This document shows positions 42,214 to 51,096 of a stretch of DNA of 62,503 nucleotides, in pieces. The stretch is from Bacteroidota bacterium (GTDB lineage Bacteria; Bacteroidota; Bacteroidia; Flavobacteriales_D; Sanyastnellaceae): assembly GCA_027622975.1 (NCBI GenBank), contig JAQBVN010000014.1, forward strand, positions 1 to 62,503, given 5' to 3'. Under the pieces are notes generated by a model. It ran no database searches. It was not told the origin of the DNA and worked only from the letters and a program-made list of their open reading frames with translations. Within the stretch, counting starts at the first letter, position 1. Each line of letters opens with the position of its first letter. The position numbers and the translations under genes are program-made.

Positions 42214-43383
42214 ATGGCACACATTCTGATCATCGACGACGAACAGCCCGTTCGCAAGAGCCTACGCGAAATCTTTGAATACGAGGGCCACAAGGTGAGT
42301 GAGGCTGCCACGGGCATGGATGGCGTTCTGGCTGCCTCAAAAAAGGGCGTGGATGTTGTGTTTTGTGATGTCAAAATGCCCCAGATGGATGGATTGGACG
42401 TTCTCGACATGTTTGCCAAAAAGGGAATTTCCATGCCCGTTGTGATGATTTCAGGACATGGCACGGTGGAGACGGCTGTGGCATCTCTGCACAAGGGGGC
42501 CTACGATTTCATTCAAAAGCCATTGGACCTCAATCGCATTCTCGTGACATTGAGAAACGCTTTGGAGCGCGAGGTCTTGGTGGCTACCCACGAGGTGCTC
42601 CAGAAAAAGGTCAACCAAACTCAACAAGTGAGCATCATTGGATCATCTCGTGGAATCCAGGAGATTCTCGGCATGATTGACACCGTAGCTCCCACTGAAG
42701 CAAGGGTGTTGGTGATGGGTCCCAATGGCGCAGGAAAGGAATTGGTGGCCCGTCAAATTCACAACCTTTCGCCCCGGGCGCAGGGACCCTTTGTGGAAGT
42801 CAATTGTGCCGCCATCCCTTCTGAATTGATTGAAAGTGAGTTGTTTGGTCATGAGAAGGGAGCATTCACAAGTGCTGTGGCAATGCGCAAGGGAAAGTTT
42901 GAACAGGCCGAAGGTGGGACTTTGTTTCTGGACGAGGTGGGTGACATGAGCGCATCGGCCCAGGCAAAGGTTCTTCGAGCCCTTCAGGAGCATAAAATTT
43001 CACGTGTAGGGAGCGATGCAGACATCGCCGTGAATGTGAGGGTGGTTGCAGCGACCAACAAGGATTTGAAGGCGGCCATTGCCGAAGGTACTTTTCGAGA
43101 GGATTTGTTTCACCGCTTGGCAGTTGTGCCCATGCATGTTCCTTCGCTGGCCGAGCGTAAGGAGGATATTCCGCTTTTGGTGGAACACTTTCTCAAGGTT
43201 TTGTGCGCATCCTCCGGTCGCACCGAGCCCAAGGTGACGAAGGGAGCCCTCGACAAACTGGGCACGGGGGACTGGACGGGAAACATTCGTGAACTTAGAA
43301 ATGCAGTGGAGCGGCTCTTGATTTTTTGTCCCAAAGAGGGGGCCATTGATGAGGCTTTGGTGATCAAATACGGAATTATTTGA
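42214..43383 (+). CDS. AtoC/NtrC-like response regulator without DNA-binding domain
   Basis: 389 residues. The receiver domain has Asp8-Asp9 and phosphoacceptor Asp52. The AAA+ domain has Walker A GPNGAGKE (169-176) and Walker B GGTLFLDE (234-241). The sigma-54 contact loop, normally GAFTGA, reads GAFTSA (216-221). The protein ends right after the AAA+ lid (VIKYGII), so the usual Fis-type helix-turn-helix is missing. This HTH-less, GAFTSA form recurs in Bacteroidota. How it activates transcription is unclear. A CATCTTTG octamer lies 25 nt upstream of the start. No histidine kinase is adjacent. Confidence 0.9.
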   Translation: MAHILIIDDEQPVRKSLREIFEYEGHKVSEAATGMDGVLAASKKGVDVVFCDVKMPQMDGLDVLDMFAKKGISMPVVMISGHGTVETAVASLHKGAYDFIQKPLDLNRILVTLRNALEREVLVATHEVLQKKVNQTQQVSIIGSSRGIQEILGMIDTVAPTEARVLVMGPNGAGKELVARQIHNLSPRAQGPFVEVNCAAIPSELIESELFGHEKGAFTSAVAMRKGKFEQAEGGTLFLDEVGDMSASAQAKVLRALQEHKISRVGSDADIAVNVRVVAATNKDLKAAIAEGTFREDLFHRLAVVPMHVPSLAERKEDIPLLVEHFLKVLCASSGRTEPKVTKGALDKLGTGDWTGNIRELRNAVERLLIFCPKEGAIDEALVIKYGII

Positions 43384-43508
43384 CATAATTTTATTTCGAA
43401 AAAGATCAGTGTTGACGGGGTGTTGACGTATTTGTTGCTGAAAATCAGAAAGATGGAGGCAACCCTTGCAGCAGTCCTTCGTCTGTCCTGCGGAACAAAC
43501 ACATCACG

Positions 43509-43937
43509 ATGGACTTTTCTTTTCTCAATGACTTGGATTTGGACGGTGGCATGTTTGCTGGAGCCTTGTTCATCTCCTTGGTCGCTTTCGCCGGAAATTG
43601 GCGACTCTTCGTCAAGTGCGGACAACCCGGTTGGGCAGTGGTCATTCCAGGTTACAATGTTGTGATTGCCATGCGAATCATAGGTCGCCCGGCGCATCAC
43701 GCCTTGTACTTCTTGATTCCAGGTTACAACCTGTATTTCTTTTTCCGCACCATTCTCGAACTGGCCAACACCTTCGGCAAAACGAGCACCCTGGACTACA
43801 TCTTGGCATCTGTGTTCAACGTGTTTTACATCCTCAATTTGGGCTTGAGCGAAGAAGAGGATTATGTGGGCCCAGTGCACGGCCAATTGACGACCCAACA
43901 GGAAGAGAAGGACTCAGGGCACATGGCCGTTGCGTAA
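43509..43937 (+). CDS. DUF5684-type small membrane protein
   Basis: 142 residues. Three or four hydrophobic segments with the family-like GQPGWAVVIPGYNVVIAMRIIGRP and YFLIPGYNLYFFF repeats (PGYN twice). This resembles DUF5684 / signal-peptidase-I-associated small membrane proteins, whose function is unknown. It stands alone after a 125-bp intergenic stretch (43384-43508), AT-rich at its start, in which no clear promoter was found. Confidence 0.75.
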   Translation: MDFSFLNDLDLDGGMFAGALFISLVAFAGNWRLFVKCGQPGWAVVIPGYNVVIAMRIIGRPAHHALYFLIPGYNLYFFFRTILELANTFGKTSTLDYILASVFNVFYILNLGLSEEEDYVGPVHGQLTTQQEEKDSGHMAVA

Positions 43938-43985
43938 CCGTCAATCCTTGGCCTCGGGACCACCCTAACCAAACTCACAACGATC

Positions 43986-46604
43986 TCAACGAATTCGATT
44001 CAAGGCATCTTCCAATGCCTTGGAAAGCCCTTCGGCCAGCTGCCCACCCGCTGTTGCGTACGTGTCCTGGCCACCGCCACCTCCGCCAATGAGGGGGGCA
44101 AGTTCACGAATGATCTTCCCAGCGTTCAACTGTCGTGAGGCCACCAGGTCATCACTGATGGCAATGGTGAGCGTGACTTTGCCGCCATGGGTGCTTCCAA
44201 ACGCACCAAAGAACGGAGTTTGCTCAGATTTCAGCTGGAAGGCCAAGTCCTTGATGCTCTTTCCATCCAGATCAAGGCAAGCTGCGACAGCGTGGATGCC
44301 ATTGATTGATTGAAGGTTGTTGATGAGATCTTGTTTGACATGGCTCGTGGCTTCTCGCTGAAAGGCCTCGATGTCTTTCTGGAGCCGGGCATGACTGGCC
44401 AACAAATCTTCCACAGCCTTCCCGGGGTCTGCAGCCCCTTTGAGCGCTTGTTTGATGGCTTGGAGTTGGTCGCGTTCTTCGCGCTGGGCTTGCATGGCGG
44501 CTTGACCTGTCAAGGCCTCGATGCGTCGGATGCCCGCCGCGACGGCGCCTTCACTTGAAATGCGGAAGGGTCCGATGGCACCGGTTGCAGGGACATGGAT
44601 GCCTCCACACAGTTCCTTGGAAGAACCGAATTCAATCATGCGCACGCTGTCTCCATACTTTTCACCAAACAGCATCATGGCTCCGGCAGCCTGAGCCTCT
44701 TCGATGGCCATGTTTCGATGTTCTTGGCATGGAAGATTGGCCAAAATGCTTTGCTGTACGCGTCCTTCAATCCGCCGCAGTTCGTCATCGCTGACTTTCT
44801 GGAAATGCGAAAAATCAAAACGCAATCCATCGGGCTTCACCAAGGACCCCTTTTGTTCTACATGCGTCCCCAATACCTCGCGCAACGCTTCATGCAAAAG
44901 GTGCGTTGCGCTGTGGTTCCGTGCACTCGCAAGTTGCGAAGTCCGATCCACCACGGCATGGAAAGAACCATCGACGTTGGTGGGCACCTTGTCGATTACG
45001 TGAACGATCAGGTTGTTTTCTTTTTTGGTATCCAAGACGTGATACGTCGAACCATCTTGGGCTGTCAAGCTGCCACGATCACCAACTTGCCCTCCACCCT
45101 CAGGGTAGAAAGGAGACTTGTCAAACACGGCCTGAATGAATGATTTCTTTTTGGCGACAACTTCGCGGTACCTCAGCAAATGAACGTCCACTTCGATGTG
45201 GTCGTAGCCAACGAATTCTGTAGGGCCCGCCCCTTCTCGGACCACTTGCCAATCATCCGCGGTGATTTTTCCAGCCTCTCGCGAGCGGGATTTTTGGGCT
45301 TCCAGCAGAGATTGGAAACCTTCTTCATCCACTTCGAGCCGTTGCTCACTTGCGATCAAAGCGGTCAAATCGACTGGAAACCCAAACGTATCATACAACT
45401 CAAAGACGAGGTCGCCTTTCAAGACATCCCCCTCTTTCAGGCTGGCTGTCGCAGCGGCCAATCGATCCATGCCCGAGGCCAATGTGCGCAAGAAACTCTG
45501 TTCTTCCTGTTCGATGACCTGTTCTATCAAACCGCGTTGTGCTTTGATTTCAGGGAAGGTGTCGGACATCTGAGCCTCCAAAACTTCCACCAACCCATAG
45601 ATGAAAGGCTCATTCATGCCCAGGAATGAAGAGCCATACCGAACAGCGCGGCGCAGGATGCGGCGAATGACGTAGCCCGCTCCCGTGTTGGATGGCAACT
45701 GGCCGTCGGCAATGGAAAAGGCCACAGCCCGAACGTGGTCGGCGATGACGCGAAAGGCAATGGCTTCCTGGCTGTCGTCCTTGGGATAGGGCTTGCCGCA
45801 CGCCTTGGAGATGGCGTCGAGGAGCGGCGTGAAAATGTCCGTGTCGTAGTTGGAAGTCACGCCTTGCATGGCCATCGCGAGACGCTCAAACCCCATCCCC
45901 GTGTCGATGTGTTGGTTGGGAAGAGGGACGAGGGATCCGTCAGCCATTCGGTTGAACTCCATGAACACCAAATTCCAAATCTCGATGACTTGCGGATGGT
46001 CTTTGTTCACCATGTCGCGGCCGTCGACCTTGGCGCGTTCTTCCTCGCTTCTCAAGTCGATGTGGATCTCCGAGCACGGACCGCAGGGTCCAGTCTCGCC
46101 CATTTCCCAAAAATTATCCTTTTTGCTCGCGTCAAGGATGCGCCCTTCAGGCACGTGATTTCTCCATTGTGCACGAGCTTCATCATCTGCAGGCAGTCCG
46201 TCTCCTTCGTCCCCGCCGAACACGGTGACGTACAAGCGGTCCTTGTCGAGGCCGTACCGGTCGGTAAGCAATTCCCAAGCCCAATCAATGGCCTCTGTCT
46301 TGAAGTAGTCTCCAAACGACCAATTTCCCAGCATTTCAAACAGGGTGTGGTGGTACGTGTCCACGCCCACCTCTTCGAGGTCGTTGTGCTTGCCGCTGAC
46401 GCGCAGGCATTTCTGCGTGTCGGCAATTCTCGCATGTTCCACGGGTTGGTTGCCGAGGAACAAATCCTTGAATGGATTCATGCCCGCATTGATGAACATC
46501 AAGGTGGGGTCGTCCTTCACCACCATGGGTGCCGACGGGACGATGTGGTGCCCTTTTTCTTTGAAAAAATCCAAAAATGTTTGCCGAATGCGCCGTGATT
46601 CCAT
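43986..46604 (-). CDS. alaS: Alanyl-tRNA synthetase
   Basis: 872 residues from ATG 46604. Class II catalytic core: RQTFLDFFKEKGHHIVPSAP, FINAGMNPFKD, and MGETGPCGPCSEIH. The editing domain has RNHSATHLLHEAL and SKELCGGIHV with zinc ligands His, His, Cys, His. The C-terminal domain ends in the Gly-rich IGGGGGGQDTYATAGG. Full family length. It charges tRNA-Ala and edits Ser/Gly. It is divergent from the M23 peptidase gene. Confidence 0.97.
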   Translation of the reverse strand: MESRRIRQTFLDFFKEKGHHIVPSAPMVVKDDPTLMFINAGMNPFKDLFLGNQPVEHARIADTQKCLRVSGKHNDLEEVGVDTYHHTLFEMLGNWSFGDYFKTEAIDWAWELLTDRYGLDKDRLYVTVFGGDEGDGLPADDEARAQWRNHVPEGRILDASKKDNFWEMGETGPCGPCSEIHIDLRSEEERAKVDGRDMVNKDHPQVIEIWNLVFMEFNRMADGSLVPLPNQHIDTGMGFERLAMAMQGVTSNYDTDIFTPLLDAISKACGKPYPKDDSQEAIAFRVIADHVRAVAFSIADGQLPSNTGAGYVIRRILRRAVRYGSSFLGMNEPFIYGLVEVLEAQMSDTFPEIKAQRGLIEQVIEQEEQSFLRTLASGMDRLAAATASLKEGDVLKGDLVFELYDTFGFPVDLTALIASEQRLEVDEEGFQSLLEAQKSRSREAGKITADDWQVVREGAGPTEFVGYDHIEVDVHLLRYREVVAKKKSFIQAVFDKSPFYPEGGGQVGDRGSLTAQDGSTYHVLDTKKENNLIVHVIDKVPTNVDGSFHAVVDRTSQLASARNHSATHLLHEALREVLGTHVEQKGSLVKPDGLRFDFSHFQKVSDDELRRIEGRVQQSILANLPCQEHRNMAIEEAQAAGAMMLFGEKYGDSVRMIEFGSSKELCGGIHVPATGAIGPFRISSEGAVAAGIRRIEALTGQAAMQAQREERDQLQAIKQALKGAADPGKAVEDLLASHARLQKDIEAFQREATSHVKQDLINNLQSINGIHAVAACLDLDGKSIKDLAFQLKSEQTPFFGAFGSTHGGKVTLTIAISDDLVASRQLNAGKIIRELAPLIGGGGGGQDTYATAGGQLAEGLSKALEDALNRIR

Positions 46605-46657
46605 GGTGTTCCGAATTGCAGCGTGAAAGTACGGCACACATTCCACGAAAGAATCAC

Positions 46658-46665
46658 GACCTTTG
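46658..46665 (+). promoter_or_regulatory. GACCTTTG box upstream of the M23 gene
   Basis: GACCTTTG, then 7 nt, then ATG 46673. It is one mismatch from TAnnTTTG at the recurrent start-proximal position. Confidence 0.3.
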
Positions 46666-46672
46666 CACATCC

Positions 46673-47644
46673 ATGAGGTGGACCAAGAGAAGATTCAACC
46701 CCAATTCCCTGCGCGTCGAGCAGGTACCTCTCACCCGCAAAGAGTTGATGTGGGCTCTGTCGGTTCGATTGTTTTGGCTGGTTGTCATTGGGGGTGGAAG
46801 CGTGTGGCTGTTTGATCAGGTGTTCCAATCTCCCGCGGACCGGGCTCGGGACCGGGAAATTGCGTTTTTGGAAGATCAACTTGAGGACATGCGTCGGCAT
46901 GTGGCCCAAATGGATGCTGCGTTGGAGAATTTGGAGCGTCGCGATGATGCTGTGTACCGCACCATCTTGGGTGTGCCTCCCGTACCTGAGCACATTCGTC
47001 AGGCGGGTGTGGGGGGGGCTGACCGGTTTTCAGACGTTCGCGGACACTTGCATTCTGAAGAAGTGGCCGACTTGAAGATGCGCATCGCCGAATTGCAGCG
47101 TGCCCTTGTGACGCAGTCGAAGTCACTGGATGAGGTCGCTGAGATGGCGCGTGAGTATGAGGATCGTTTGGAATCCATTCCTGCCATTCAACCGGTCCGG
47201 AACGAGGACTTGCATCGCATGGCTGGGGGATGGGGCTACAGAATCCATCCCATCTACAAGGTGCGAAAGTTTCACTTCGGCATGGATTTCAGTGCGCCTG
47301 AAGGAACAGAGATTTTTGCCACTGGCGATGGCGAGGTGGTCAAGGTCAAACGTCTGTACAATGGCTACGGTCGACACGTGGTGATCCGACACGGGTTTGG
47401 ATATGAGACGTTGTATGCTCACATGAGTTCAACGGACGTCAAAGTAGGGGACAGAGTGCACCGGGGTCAGGTGATTGGTCGCGTCGGAAGTTCGGGGACT
47501 TCCACCAGTTCTCACCTGCATTACGAGGTGCATAAGGATGGTGTGAAGGTGAATCCTGCGCATTACTTTTTCAATGATTTGACCCCTGAGGAGTACGAGG
47601 CCATGCTCGAAGCATCAGAGGCAGAAACTCAAAGCCTCGATTGA
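46673..47644 (+). CDS. M23-family (LytM) metallopeptidase
   Basis: 323 residues from ATG 46673. A cytoplasmic basic head, one membrane helix (about 28-48), a coiled coil (about 55-100), then a second helical stretch and the LytM domain. Zinc ligands lie in FHFGMDFSAPEG (His, Asp) and SHLHYEVH (HxH), with YGRHVVIRHG and RGQVIGRVGSSGTST. It probably acts on peptidoglycan cross-links or as a NlpD/EnvC-like regulator in the periplasm. It resembles the M23 gene commonly found beside alaS in Bacteroidota. Confidence 0.9.
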   Translation: MRWTKRRFNPNSLRVEQVPLTRKELMWALSVRLFWLVVIGGGSVWLFDQVFQSPADRARDREIAFLEDQLEDMRRHVAQMDAALENLERRDDAVYRTILGVPPVPEHIRQAGVGGADRFSDVRGHLHSEEVADLKMRIAELQRALVTQSKSLDEVAEMAREYEDRLESIPAIQPVRNEDLHRMAGGWGYRIHPIYKVRKFHFGMDFSAPEGTEIFATGDGEVVKVKRLYNGYGRHVVIRHGFGYETLYAHMSSTDVKVGDRVHRGQVIGRVGSSGTSTSSHLHYEVHKDGVKVNPAHYFFNDLTPEEYEAMLEASEAETQSLD

Positions 47645-47711
47645 TCCAAGCCGTTTTTGGTCAGCGGGTTATGTGGAACTTTTGATAACGCGTTCTATCT
47701 TGCTCCTTGTC

Positions 47712-48152
47712 ATGCCGTTGAATTCTCCCAATGTCAAGCGTTATCACACCATCACGGAGGTGTCCAAAATGCTAGATGTGAAGCCGTCGCTGCTTCGGTT
47801 TTGGGAAAAGGAGTTTGTACAAATCCAGCCCAAAACCAATGCCCGTGGCAAGCGTGCATACAAGGCTGAGGACATTGAGGTCATCAGGCGCATCTTCGAT
47901 TTGGTCAAGGTTCAAGGCCTGACGCATGAGGGGGCGCGAAGGGCGTTGTCAGCTCGCAAGGGAGAACCCAGCGAGCGTGCCCATCATGCGATGGAGGCGG
48001 CAAAGGCTTCTGCGATGGCCCATGATTCAGCCATCTCCTTCGATCAGGATGCGCGGCAGTTGGAGTCGTTGCGCAAGAACCAGAAAGAGGCGCTGACGAA
48101 GCTGAAATCAGTCAGGCAGAAGCTGCTCGAGGCGCGCGCGGCTTTGAGTTGA
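47712..48152 (+). CDS. MerR-family transcriptional regulator
   Basis: 146 residues from ATG 47712. The N-terminal winged helix-turn-helix is KRYHTITEVSKMLDVKPSLLRFWEKEF; RAYKAEDIEVIRRIFDLVK and GLTHEGARRAL complete the MerR domain. The C-terminal part is a coiled coil (LESLRKNQKEALTKLKSVRQKL) without an obvious ligand pocket or Cys triad. It follows the M23 gene by 67 nt, an order seen in Bacteroidota. TATCTTGC lies 8 nt before the start. The target is unknown. The 3' end overlaps hldD by 41 bp. Confidence 0.88.
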   Translation: MPLNSPNVKRYHTITEVSKMLDVKPSLLRFWEKEFVQIQPKTNARGKRAYKAEDIEVIRRIFDLVKVQGLTHEGARRALSARKGEPSERAHHAMEAAKASAMAHDSAISFDQDARQLESLRKNQKEALTKLKSVRQKLLEARAALS

Positions 48153-49104
48153 TCAAGTGGTTCTTCACGTAATCGTCAATGCCCTCTTCCAGTGATCGGA
48201 ACGCATGGTCGTATCCGTTTGCGCGCAGCTTGGTGAGGTCCGCTTCCGTGAAGTACTGGTAGGTTTCGCGGATGTCTTCGGGCGTGTCGACGAAAGAAAT
48301 GTTGGGATCTTTGCCCATCGCCTGGAACGTTGCGGTGGCGAGGTCTACAAACGTACGACCCTTGCCGCTTCCCAGGTTGTAGAGGCCGGAGTGTGCAGGG
48401 ATGCGGTGATGCATGAAATGCAGCAGCACGCTGCACACGTCTTCGACGTGGACGAAGTCGCGGGTTTGGTGGCCGTCGGCAAAGTCGGGGCGGTGACTGC
48501 GGAACAGCTTCATCCCGCCCGTGGCCTGAACCTGGCGGAACGTGTGGAGCACCACTGAAGCCATGCGCCCCTTGTGGAATTCGTTGGGGCCGTAGACGTT
48601 GAAGAATTTGAAGCCCGCCCAGAAGTAAGGCTTGCGATCTTGGGCCAAGGCCCACGCGTCGAAGTCGTTCTTGGACCGGCCGTAAGGGTTCAAGGGTTGA
48701 AGCCGGTTTACCACCTCGTGGCTGTCCAGGTAGCCGAGTGTGCCGTCGCCGTACGTCGCGGCTGAACTTGCGTAAATCAAGGGGAGGCCAAACTCCACGC
48801 ACAAGTTCCACACCTCCTTGCTGTACTCCAGGTTGAGCTCGTTCAGGAGGTCTTGGTCCATTTCCGTGGTGTCGGTTCGGGCACCGAGGTGAAACATGAA
48901 TTGCACTTGCCCCTCGTTTTCTCGGAGCCAGGCCGGAAAGTCTGCGCGGTCAACGCGTGCGGTGACGGGAAGGTGCTGGTGGTTGGGGCGTTTGGCCTCC
49001 ACACGGAAATCGTCGACCAACACGAGCTGGCGGTAGTCCGCCTCCAACAACCGAACCGCAAGGACGCTTCCAATGAAACCTGCTGCACCTGTAACGACAA
49101 TCAT
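48112..49104 (-). CDS. hldD: ADP-L-glycero-D-manno-heptose-6-epimerase
   Basis: 330 residues from ATG 49104; the frame stays open further upstream, but the SDR fold begins here (MIVVTGAAGFIGSVLAVRL). HLGARTDTTE, IYASSAATYGDGT, NPYGRSKNDFD (Tyr and Lys) and FKFFNVYGPNEFHKGRMASV are hallmarks of HldD/RfaD. It makes the L,D-heptose donor for LPS inner core, matching the GT9 gene and waaA. A TACCTTCG octamer lies 4 nt before the start. Its last codons overlap merR. Confidence 0.93.
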   Translation of the reverse strand: MIVVTGAAGFIGSVLAVRLLEADYRQLVLVDDFRVEAKRPNHQHLPVTARVDRADFPAWLRENEGQVQFMFHLGARTDTTEMDQDLLNELNLEYSKEVWNLCVEFGLPLIYASSAATYGDGTLGYLDSHEVVNRLQPLNPYGRSKNDFDAWALAQDRKPYFWAGFKFFNVYGPNEFHKGRMASVVLHTFRQVQATGGMKLFRSHRPDFADGHQTRDFVHVEDVCSVLLHFMHHRIPAHSGLYNLGSGKGRTFVDLATATFQAMGKDPNISFVDTPEDIRETYQYFTEADLTKLRANGYDHAFRSLEEGIDDYVKNHLINSKPRAPRAASA

Positions 49105-49108
49105 GGTG

Positions 49109-49116
49109 CGAAGGTA
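49109..49116 (-). promoter_or_regulatory. TACCTTCG box 4 nt before hldD ATG
   Basis: TACCTTCG, then CACC, then ATG on the minus strand. No TTG is found at the -33 distance. Confidence 0.5.
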
Positions 49117-49134
49117 CTCGACGGGAACATCTGC

Positions 49135-49142
49135 TACCTTTG
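49135..49142 (+). promoter_or_regulatory. TACCTTTG box upstream of the PTPS gene
   Basis: An exact TAnnTTTG match, 16 nt before the ATG at 49159, in the 54-bp divergent gap with hldD. Confidence 0.5.
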
Positions 49143-49158
49143 CGAGGTTACTCGAATC

Positions 49159-49581
49159 ATGAAGAACGTCTACGTCACGCGTCGGGCTCGATTCAATGCT
49201 GCCCACAAGCTTTGGAACGACGATTGGGATGCCGCCATGAACCAGGAGGTGTTTGGCAAGTGCGCCAACCCCAATTGGCACGGCCACAACTACGAGCTGC
49301 ACGTGACCATCAAGGGAGAGCCTGCCCCAGAGACCGGATACTGCATGAATTTGGTGGAGCTCAAGGACATCATCAAAGAGCGCGTGGAAGACCCCATCGA
49401 CCACAAGAACCTCAACTTGGATGTGCCGTTCATGAAGGGGAAGATGACGTCGACGGAGGTGCTCATCATCGCGATTTGGGAAGAACTGGAGCCAGCCATT
49501 TCCGCCAAGGGGTGCCGGCTCCATCACCTTCGTCTCTACGAGACCGAGAACAACTACGCCGACTACTACGGAGGAGCTTGA
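49159..49581 (+). CDS. 6-pyruvoyl-tetrahydropterin / 6-carboxytetrahydropterin synthase
   Basis: 140 residues. Zinc ligands His16 (RFNAAHKL), His41 and His43 (WHGHNYEL). The catalytic Cys35 sits in GKCANPNWHGHNY, a spacing like eukaryotic PTPS. The end LRLYETENNYADYYG carries the substrate Glu. It converts dihydroneopterin triphosphate to either 6-pyruvoyl-tetrahydropterin or 6-carboxy-tetrahydropterin (QueD, queuosine). folE, which supplies its substrate, follows 54 nt later. Which product is made cannot be settled here. Confidence 0.88.
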   Translation: MKNVYVTRRARFNAAHKLWNDDWDAAMNQEVFGKCANPNWHGHNYELHVTIKGEPAPETGYCMNLVELKDIIKERVEDPIDHKNLNLDVPFMKGKMTSTEVLIIAIWEELEPAISAKGCRLHHLRLYETENNYADYYGGA

Positions 49582-49623
49582 CCGACCACGACGGGACGGT
49601 TCACGGACACGGCCAAGTCGCAG

Positions 49624-49631
49624 TACCTTTC
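49624..49631 (+). promoter_or_regulatory. TACCTTTC box 4 nt before folE ATG
   Basis: TACCTTTC, then ACCC, then ATG. It differs from TAnnTTTG only in the last base. Confidence 0.42.
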
Positions 49632-49635
49632 ACCC

Positions 49636-50235
49636 ATGGCTTTGTATTCAAAAGAGGAGCGCTACGATGAGGCAGCTGTCCAAGCGATGGCGGCGGCCTA
49701 CCGCAAGGTGATTGAAACATGTGGTGAGGACCCGTCACGTGAAGGGCTCTTGAAAACCCCCGAGCGCGCAGCCAAAGCCATGGCCGTCCTCACGAGTGGC
49801 ATGGGCGTGGATCCCGCGGAAATCTTGCGCTCGGCCCTGTTCCATGAAGCCAACGACGAAATGGTCCTGGTCAAGGACATTGAGGTGTACAGCTTATGCG
49901 AGCACCACATGCTTCCCTTCTTCGGAAAGGCGCACGTTGCCTACATCCCCGACGGCGCCATCGTGGGGTTGAGCAAGATTCCGCGTGTCGTCGACGCCTT
50001 CGCCCGACGGTTGCAAGTTCAGGAACGTCTCACCGAGCAAATCCGCGATTGCATCCAGGACACCCTGAACCCCAAAGGCGTCGCCGTCGTCGTCGAGGCA
50101 CGCCACCTGTGCATGCAAATGCGCGGCGTCGAGAAGCAAAACAGCGTCACCACGACCAGTGCCTTCACCGGACTCTTCCTCGACGATCCACGCACGCGTC
50201 GCGAATTCATGGGACTGGCCCTGCACCGCAGCTGA
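49636..50235 (+). CDS. folE: GTP cyclohydrolase I
   Basis: 199 residues. Zinc ligands Cys88 and His91 ([10 protein letters not shown]) and Cys159 ([12 protein letters not shown]). [37 protein letters not shown] and the Ser-rich VTTTSAFTG end are all standard. It converts GTP to dihydroneopterin triphosphate for folate, and here possibly for the adjacent PTPS/QueD-type enzyme. Confidence 0.96.
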   Translation: MALYSKEERYDEAAVQAMAAAYRKVIETCGEDPSREGLLKTPERAAKAMAVLTSGMGVDPAEILRSALFHEANDEMVLVKDIEVYSLCEHHMLPFFGKAHVAYIPDGAIVGLSKIPRVVDAFARRLQVQERLTEQIRDCIQDTLNPKGVAVVVEARHLCMQMRGVEKQNSVTTTSAFTGLFLDDPRTRREFMGLALHRS

Positions 50236-50305
50236 TTGCCAGCCGGTCCTGTGGGTTCAACTGCAAATTTTGGTCAACAGAGAATCGGAGTGCGCTCCGG
50301 GCATG

Positions 50306-50313
50306 CATCTTTG
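50306..50313 (+). promoter_or_regulatory. CATCTTTG box 4 nt before the BI-1 ATG
   Basis: CATCTTTG, then GTGC, then ATG. It is identical in octamer and spacing to the cyclophilin gene's upstream box. Confidence 0.42.
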
Positions 50314-50317
50314 GTGC

Positions 50318-51040
50318 ATGGAACAACCCCCTCGGATTTTTGGCGGCGACCAGCCGCAATTCAATGACGCTGGCATCCTTGAAAGTACCAGTGCTTCGTC
50401 TTTCATGTCCACGGTTTTCACTTGGATGGTGGCCGGTCTTGGTGTGACGGCGGCGGCGGCTTATTACGCTGCCGCAAGTGAACTCTACCTTTCGCTCATG
50501 CAAGGCATGGGCTTTTGGCTTGTGACTTTGGCTCCGTTTGCTTTCTTGCTCGTGATGAATTTCGGATTGCAAAAGTTGAGCGTGACGTCTTTGGCGTTGT
50601 GTTTTCTCGCATTTGCTGGAACCATGGGTCTCAGTCTGGGAGGTGTATTCTACATGTACTCCTTGGGAAGTTTGACACAAGTTTTCCTGATCACGGCTGG
50701 GACATTCGCAGTCATGGCCCTCGCGGGTTACACCACCAAAGTGGATCTGTCACGCATGGGGAGCATCCTGTTCATGGGGTTGATCGGCATCTTGCTTGCG
50801 AGCCTCGTCAATTGGTGGATGAAGAGCTCCATGCTCGATTTCGTCATCAGTGCCGTGGGTGTCCTGATCTTTACCGGGCTGGTGGCCTACGACACGCAGC
50901 GCTTGAAGCGAATTGCCGCGGGTGTTGAATATGGAACAGTGGCGCCGATGAAACTCGCCTTGCTGGGTGCGACGTCCTTGTACCTCGATTTCCTGAATCT
51001 GTTTTTGTTCCTCCTCAGACTCCTCGGCAGACGAGATTGA
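50318..51040 (+). CDS. Bax inhibitor-1/YccA-family membrane protein
   Basis: 240 residues from ATG 50318. A polar head of about 27 residues is followed by seven hydrophobic helices. Family features include FMSTVFTWMVAGLGVTAAAAY, the FTGLVAYDTQRLKRIA motif with its conserved Asp, and the final ATSLYLDFLNLFLFLLRLLG. BI-1/TMBIM proteins are pH-sensitive calcium leak channels or stress regulators of the inner membrane. Confidence 0.92.
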   Translation: MEQPPRIFGGDQPQFNDAGILESTSASSFMSTVFTWMVAGLGVTAAAAYYAAASELYLSLMQGMGFWLVTLAPFAFLLVMNFGLQKLSVTSLALCFLAFAGTMGLSLGGVFYMYSLGSLTQVFLITAGTFAVMALAGYTTKVDLSRMGSILFMGLIGILLASLVNWWMKSSMLDFVISAVGVLIFTGLVAYDTQRLKRIAAGVEYGTVAPMKLALLGATSLYLDFLNLFLFLLRLLGRRD

Positions 51041-51096
51041 GGGCTGGAATTCCAAAGTGAGCCTCCCTTTACGGATGTCCCGGTTGGACGATCAGG

